A model generated the notes under the pieces. The model saw only the letters and a program-made list of their open reading frames with translations. It ran no database searches and was not told where the DNA came from. A stretch of DNA of 40,392 bases from a virus. Shown here piece after piece: positions 36,855 to 40,392 of the stretch (positions are counted from its first letter, which is position 1; each line of letters starts with the position of its first letter). The DNA lies in IMG/VR virus record IMGVR_UViG_3300037247_002067, positions 1-40,392 of that record; one strand, given 5' to 3'. The position numbers and the translations under genes were made by a program.

Positions 36855-38366
36855 CTAAGGTCCACTTACCATTTCCTCCTTCGTAAAAATACTCCCATCA
36901 TCAGAATGTACCCTCTTTTGGTCTACCACCCCAGCGTCACTATAAAAGTTCTCTCCCGTTGAATCAGAGTCCTTCTTATTCCTCATCCATTTATAAAGGA
37001 AATCAAGTTTCTCAAAAGGCTCTATGTTAGAACCTGGAGTCTCTTGTCCAGGTTCAACCCTATTATCATTAAGTTTTGCTAGTATTGAATCAACTACCCC
37101 ATCAATAATATCTTGTTTCACTTCTATCTTAGACATATTAACAAGTGCGTCTTGTGTTAACGAGGCCATCCCCGCCGTATTGTCAGTAATAGTCCCTATC
37201 ATTCTTACCGATACATTTGCGTTAACATTACAATTAGCATTAAAAATAACTTGACCAAATCCTTCTACTGTTACATTATGAGAAGCAGACAAAGATTCAA
37301 GTTCAATACCACCACTGTAATGTCTTATAGAAATTGTACCTGCTGCACCTGTAGCCTCTATAATCGGTGCGGCAGTACCTGCAACCAACGAAAAACAACT
37401 ATCAAATACATTATCATTAGAAGTATCAACTTGTATTCTATCTACTAGCCCACAACGTTCTGCAAATATATGAAGCTTAGTATCCCCTGCCCCAGGGTCT
37501 TGTAAAGCGCAATCTCTCGCCGTTATCCTCCCACTCCCCCCTTGAGTTCCCTCTAAAGCTAAATTTCTAAACAATGATCGAGAAACATCTTGTGAACCTA
37601 AATTAACAATATTATCTAATACACTACCTATTCCTATAAACTCCCAATCAGTGTGTGTAGCTGCTAAAGTTGAATCAGAGTTCCCCTCTAAATAATATAC
37701 CTTTACTCCAAGAGCATCCGCTAAAGTTCTCGATGCAGTAAAAGTAGAAACCGGGTTATCCTCAGTGCCGTCTACACCTAATACTGTATTAGTATTAGAT
37801 GCACCTGAATCAATAAATATCCCCGGCCCATCCGCTCCCATATATTGTGAGAACATTTTGGATGGAACGCCTAATAATCGAGTTTGATTAATATCAATTT
37901 CACCATTATTCGATTGCTTAATCTGCCCCGCACCAGTCCCTCTAGTAAACAAACCCCCGGCCGCTTCTGCCACTGCATTCGGCAACGCTGTAAGTCCTAA
38001 CCTTACAGAGTCTTGAGGATCATGAGAAACAAGTTGAATAGTAACAGGAAGAACTATCATTCCCGTCACAGTTCCGAATACCACAACCGAATCAGCCCCG
38101 GATGCTAAGGCAGCATCCGGAAGGTCCAATCGATAAGCTCCATTACCTATCGCTAAAAATCCTCCGTCTTCATGAGCATCATCCAAGGCAGGCGTTGTTA
38201 AGTCTATTTCCGTAATAGAGACAACCGTTGCCCCTTCCCGGCGATATTTAAGATCAATTCCGGCGGAATTATAAACAACACCCGTCTCAGGGGTCCCATC
38301 ACTTGAATCAATTATATAAACTTCAATCGATTGATCCGTTGCGCCTTTTTTTATTTCTCTTCCCAT
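36855..38366 (-). CDS. Beta-helical appendage (tailspike-like) protein, 503 aa
   Basis: AAGGATGAATTA precedes the ATG, in a TAATG overlap with the gene above. Residues 1-110 are an N-terminal beta domain (EVYIIDSSDGTPETGVVYNS). Residues about 160-410 look like right-handed beta-helix coils (short strands with Asn/Asp turns). The C-terminal 70 residues, FLYKWMRNKKDSDSTGENFY and later VHSDDGSIFTKEEMVSGP, are a module seen at the end of other phage appendage proteins. The likely role is receptor binding or a collar fibre. Confidence 0.65.
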   Translation of the reverse strand: MGREIKKGATDQSIEVYIIDSSDGTPETGVVYNSAGIDLKYRREGATVVSITEIDLTTPALDDAHEDGGFLAIGNGAYRLDLPDAALASGADSVVVFGTVTGMIVLPVTIQLVSHDPQDSVRLGLTALPNAVAEAAGGLFTRGTGAGQIKQSNNGEIDINQTRLLGVPSKMFSQYMGADGPGIFIDSGASNTNTVLGVDGTEDNPVSTFTASRTLADALGVKVYYLEGNSDSTLAATHTDWEFIGIGSVLDNIVNLGSQDVSRSLFRNLALEGTQGGSGRITARDCALQDPGAGDTKLHIFAERCGLVDRIQVDTSNDNVFDSCFSLVAGTAAPIIEATGAAGTISIRHYSGGIELESLSASHNVTVEGFGQVIFNANCNVNANVSVRMIGTITDNTAGMASLTQDALVNMSKIEVKQDIIDGVVDSILAKLNDNRVEPGQETPGSNIEPFEKLDFLYKWMRNKKDSDSTGENFYSDAGVVDQKRVHSDDGSIFTKEEMVSGP

Positions 38367-39856
38367 TAATTCATCCTTGCGTAAGCTGAGATAATTTGCT
38401 TTCTGATATCAACACCAACAGTTACAATCTCACTCGCACCGATATACCACGTTGATCTTATTTGTCCGATAATATCATCCGTAAATGTCCCGCTAAGATC
38501 ATCGCCGTCATCAGCTATAGCAAGATTCGTGGCATCCCCCGCTGAATCAAGCTTATAGTCATCATTTGCATAATCATTAAAAATAGTATTCGTATGAAGG
38601 TCTTTTGATCGATAACTTACATCTGGGCTTGTCGTGTCTTCTGATATGTTTTTGGCTGTAGTACCAAAACCTGCTCCAGAATCAATAAAATCATCACCCT
38701 CACTATCACCTTGGCATAAGATATTCTTTGTGTTTAATGTATAATTTAATACCCCTTTCGACTGATTAATGTTATTATAATTTTTAGCTAATGAATTATT
38801 GTATAAGTTAAAAATTCCCCCCGAAGCTATTTTATTTAAAAGAATTCCATATGCAGCTGCTTTACTAAAACCATATATAGTTGAATTAAATAAATTAAGA
38901 TTTTCGCATCCATCGTCAACTCGAAAGCCTCCAAATCCATTGACATCCCCAGCAATTAATAACCTGTTTACAAAAAACAAGGTAGCTCCAACGTCAATAG
39001 CATAAATTCCTATATTATTATTACCTGTTGCATCAAGTGCCAAATTAGATACTTCTACATTTGCCAAATCTCCACCAGTTGTTTCATCAAATGTTAGACT
39101 ATCACCAGCCGCCATAGTAATTCTCCCGCCATTACCATAAGCTCCGCCATTGTGTTCTGCACCAGAAGCTGCTGTAAGTTTCCATAAATACGTTGCAGTA
39201 TCAAGGTCAACAACAACATCTGTTGAAATAGACGATTCTTCATTAGCATGTTCAAACGTAAGATTCCCTGTAAGTATTGCTGCTGTATCTGCCTCTGCCG
39301 CCGTCACGGTATCGTAATCAAGTCCACTTCCTATTGAATATATTCCAGTTGAAACTGATCCAGGTTGATTGGAATAATCCGAAGGAAGCCTTGTTTTAAT
39401 ATCTTCATGGAAAAGAAACGTGGTAAAGTCTCGATCAAAGACAATCGAGTTATGGTCTTTCTCTTTATCATAAATAGATTCAAAATCTGCCAAGGTAATC
39501 CACCCCTGATTAAGAAAATACTTATAATCAACAAACCAATCTCTTGGCCTAATCCGTTTTTCGTCTTTAAGATAAAACTGTTCCCAAGCATAACGACCAT
39601 TACTATCAACTGAACAAAGGAACTTTTTTAGATCAAGCACTGATCCTTTTGTTGACTTCCAATCAGTCGAACCTCTTAAAGCCCAATAATCGAGAGGAAG
39701 CTCAATAAGACAAAAACCTTTTTTTATCCGCTTGCCCTTATAAAAACCTCCGGGACGAATATCCACGACCTGACCATCCCGCCACCCTTTTAAATAATTA
39801 GGGTGAGAAGAAGGCCACTTATTTCCTACTTTAGTTAATAACTGTAAACCGGGCAT
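38366..39856 (-). CDS. Beta-helix appendage protein, 496 aa
   Basis: Residues 1-145 are a basic, Trp/Tyr-rich module (YLKGWRDGQVVDIRPGGFYK and YALRG-like strands). Residues 160-480 are Gly/Asp/Asn/Thr-rich coils typical of pectate-lyase-like beta-helices (NNIGIYAIDVGATLFFVNRL, NLNLFNSTIYGFSKAAAYGI). No catalytic residues can be assigned. With the downstream 503-aa protein it probably forms fibres or spikes. The ribosome site is weak (AGAAAGTAAA). Confidence 0.65.
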   Translation of the reverse strand: MPGLQLLTKVGNKWPSSHPNYLKGWRDGQVVDIRPGGFYKGKRIKKGFCLIELPLDYWALRGSTDWKSTKGSVLDLKKFLCSVDSNGRYAWEQFYLKDEKRIRPRDWFVDYKYFLNQGWITLADFESIYDKEKDHNSIVFDRDFTTFLFHEDIKTRLPSDYSNQPGSVSTGIYSIGSGLDYDTVTAAEADTAAILTGNLTFEHANEESSISTDVVVDLDTATYLWKLTAASGAEHNGGAYGNGGRITMAAGDSLTFDETTGGDLANVEVSNLALDATGNNNIGIYAIDVGATLFFVNRLLIAGDVNGFGGFRVDDGCENLNLFNSTIYGFSKAAAYGILLNKIASGGIFNLYNNSLAKNYNNINQSKGVLNYTLNTKNILCQGDSEGDDFIDSGAGFGTTAKNISEDTTSPDVSYRSKDLHTNTIFNDYANDDYKLDSAGDATNLAIADDGDDLSGTFTDDIIGQIRSTWYIGASEIVTVGVDIRKQIISAYARMN

Positions 39857-39864
39857 TTTACTTT

Positions 39865-40260
39865 CTATGGAATAAAAATTATCCCTAGGCTATCCAGAGC
39901 ATCCGGGAAGCCCGTTAAGTCGAAAAAAAGCTTTTGTACCTCATTACTGAATTGACTTTCGCATCTACCATTCACGCTGAATAAACTCTCGCAATTATCT
40001 ACATAAGCTGTTACAACAAAAAAGTAACCATCCGGTGACCCTGCCATCACATCAACAAATTTCACTTGGATAATTTTACCAACATCAACCCTACCGGAAT
40101 CATCATACTTGCCACTCTCTGAAGATGAATAAACCCAATAACCATCAACATTTGACACTTCGTTCCACGCCAGCGCGTTACCATCCTTCGGCGGCATCGC
40201 AAAACAAAGGCTCCCCATTAAAAGAGTTGCAACGATAAATAGCAATGTTCTCTTCTTCAT
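39865..40260 (-). CDS. Secreted FN3-like protein, 131 aa
   Basis: The ATG at 40260 follows AAGGAGAGAG. Residues 1-22 (MKKRTLLFIVATLLMGSLCF) are a classical signal peptide. The mature part, NALAWNEVSNVDGYWVYSSS, then VKFVDVMAGSPDGYFFVVTA, is an FN3-like sandwich with two or three Cys that may form a disulphide. The frame is open upstream to the window edge, so a longer form joined to the zinc ribbon is possible. A signal peptide in the virion operon suggests a periplasmic or surface-acting protein. Confidence 0.65.
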   Translation of the reverse strand: MKKRTLLFIVATLLMGSLCFAMPPKDGNALAWNEVSNVDGYWVYSSSESGKYDDSGRVDVGKIIQVKFVDVMAGSPDGYFFVVTAYVDNCESLFSVNGRCESQFSNEVQKLFFDLTGFPDALDSLGIIFIP

Positions 40261-40392
40261 ATCTCTCTCCTTGAGTTTCAAAAACTTAAAATGTTCGTTA
40301 TCACTTGTAAGAGCTTCCGGTATCCTATTCGGATGACAAGGAGGATTACAACTTTCCCCGGATAATACATTGAAAATATTACCACATTTTGT
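40261..40392 (-). CDS. In-frame upstream segment with zinc-ribbon half (runs off the window)
   Basis: The codons upstream of the FN3-like gene are open to the right edge and read TKCGNIFNVLSGESCNPPCH, i.e. the second half of the ribbon begun at 42-1. Joined across the repeat, one frame would run from GTG 42 through this segment into the signal peptide. Either the ribbon gene ends by a frameshift not visible here, or the two are one frame with an internal start at 40260. Confidence 0.4.
40369..40392. repeat. Right copy of end-to-end direct repeat
   Basis: It matches 1-24 at 22 of 24 positions, with the last 15 identical. In the shared zinc-ribbon frame the differences change Val to Ile and Thr to Asn, which fits natural variants of the same locus. 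Confidence 0.7.

Noticed and set aside
1-40392. Prophage or plasmid
   Set aside because: No integrase, excisionase, att core, partition pair or bacterial flanking gene is seen. The gene set is a full virion plus replication set.

Overview
The window looks like a complete, or nearly complete, tailed-phage genome of about 40.4 kb from a metagenome or virome. It carries a podovirus-type set of virion genes: small and large terminase, portal, scaffold, HK97-fold-like capsid protein, a head-tail adaptor, a nozzle-like tail hub, internal virion proteins and beta-helical appendage proteins. I see no long tail tube, tape measure or integrase, so it is probably virulent. AT-rich DNA, strong AGGAGG-type ribosome sites and many ATGA/GTGA/TTGA overlaps indicate a bacterial host, but nothing identifies the host. 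The two ends share a 24-nt repeat with two mismatches, and a reading frame continues across it, so the molecule is best read as circular or circularly permuted.

Two divergent transcription units leave a roughly 600-bp control region (about 1219-1813). This region holds six 16-bp palindromic repeats, three helically phased operator-like palindromes and a promoter. The plus-strand unit (1814-17913) is the early/replication arm. It begins with many tiny genes, about ten of them encoding Cys-x2-Cys zinc-ribbon-like proteins. It continues with a RecB/Cas4-like nuclease, an AAA_24/Sak4-like ATPase, an OB-fold ssDNA-binding candidate, a uracil-DNA-glycosylase/DNA polymerase A fusion, a DUF3987 helicase-like protein, and an amidase endolysin at its end.

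The minus-strand unit runs leftward from about 1218 to 1, continues from 40392 and ends at 17945. It encodes appendages, packaging, head, a glycosyltransferase/methyltransferase cassette, connector and tail hub, internal proteins, and holin/spanin-like small membrane proteins. The arms converge at 17.91-17.95 kb, where the plus strand switches from purine-rich to pyrimidine-rich.

Three non-coding blocks stand out. At 2304-2735 there is a CTAG-rich repeat block, a candidate origin or control centre. At 5755-6240 a GC-rich stretch forms at least ten stems with exact or nearly exact pairing and looks like a large structured RNA with a tRNA-like first domain. At 7534-7837 there are two related tRNA(Leu)-like elements, one with about 120 nt inserted where the anticodon arm should be. 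The two RNA regions are the best candidates for something undescribed.
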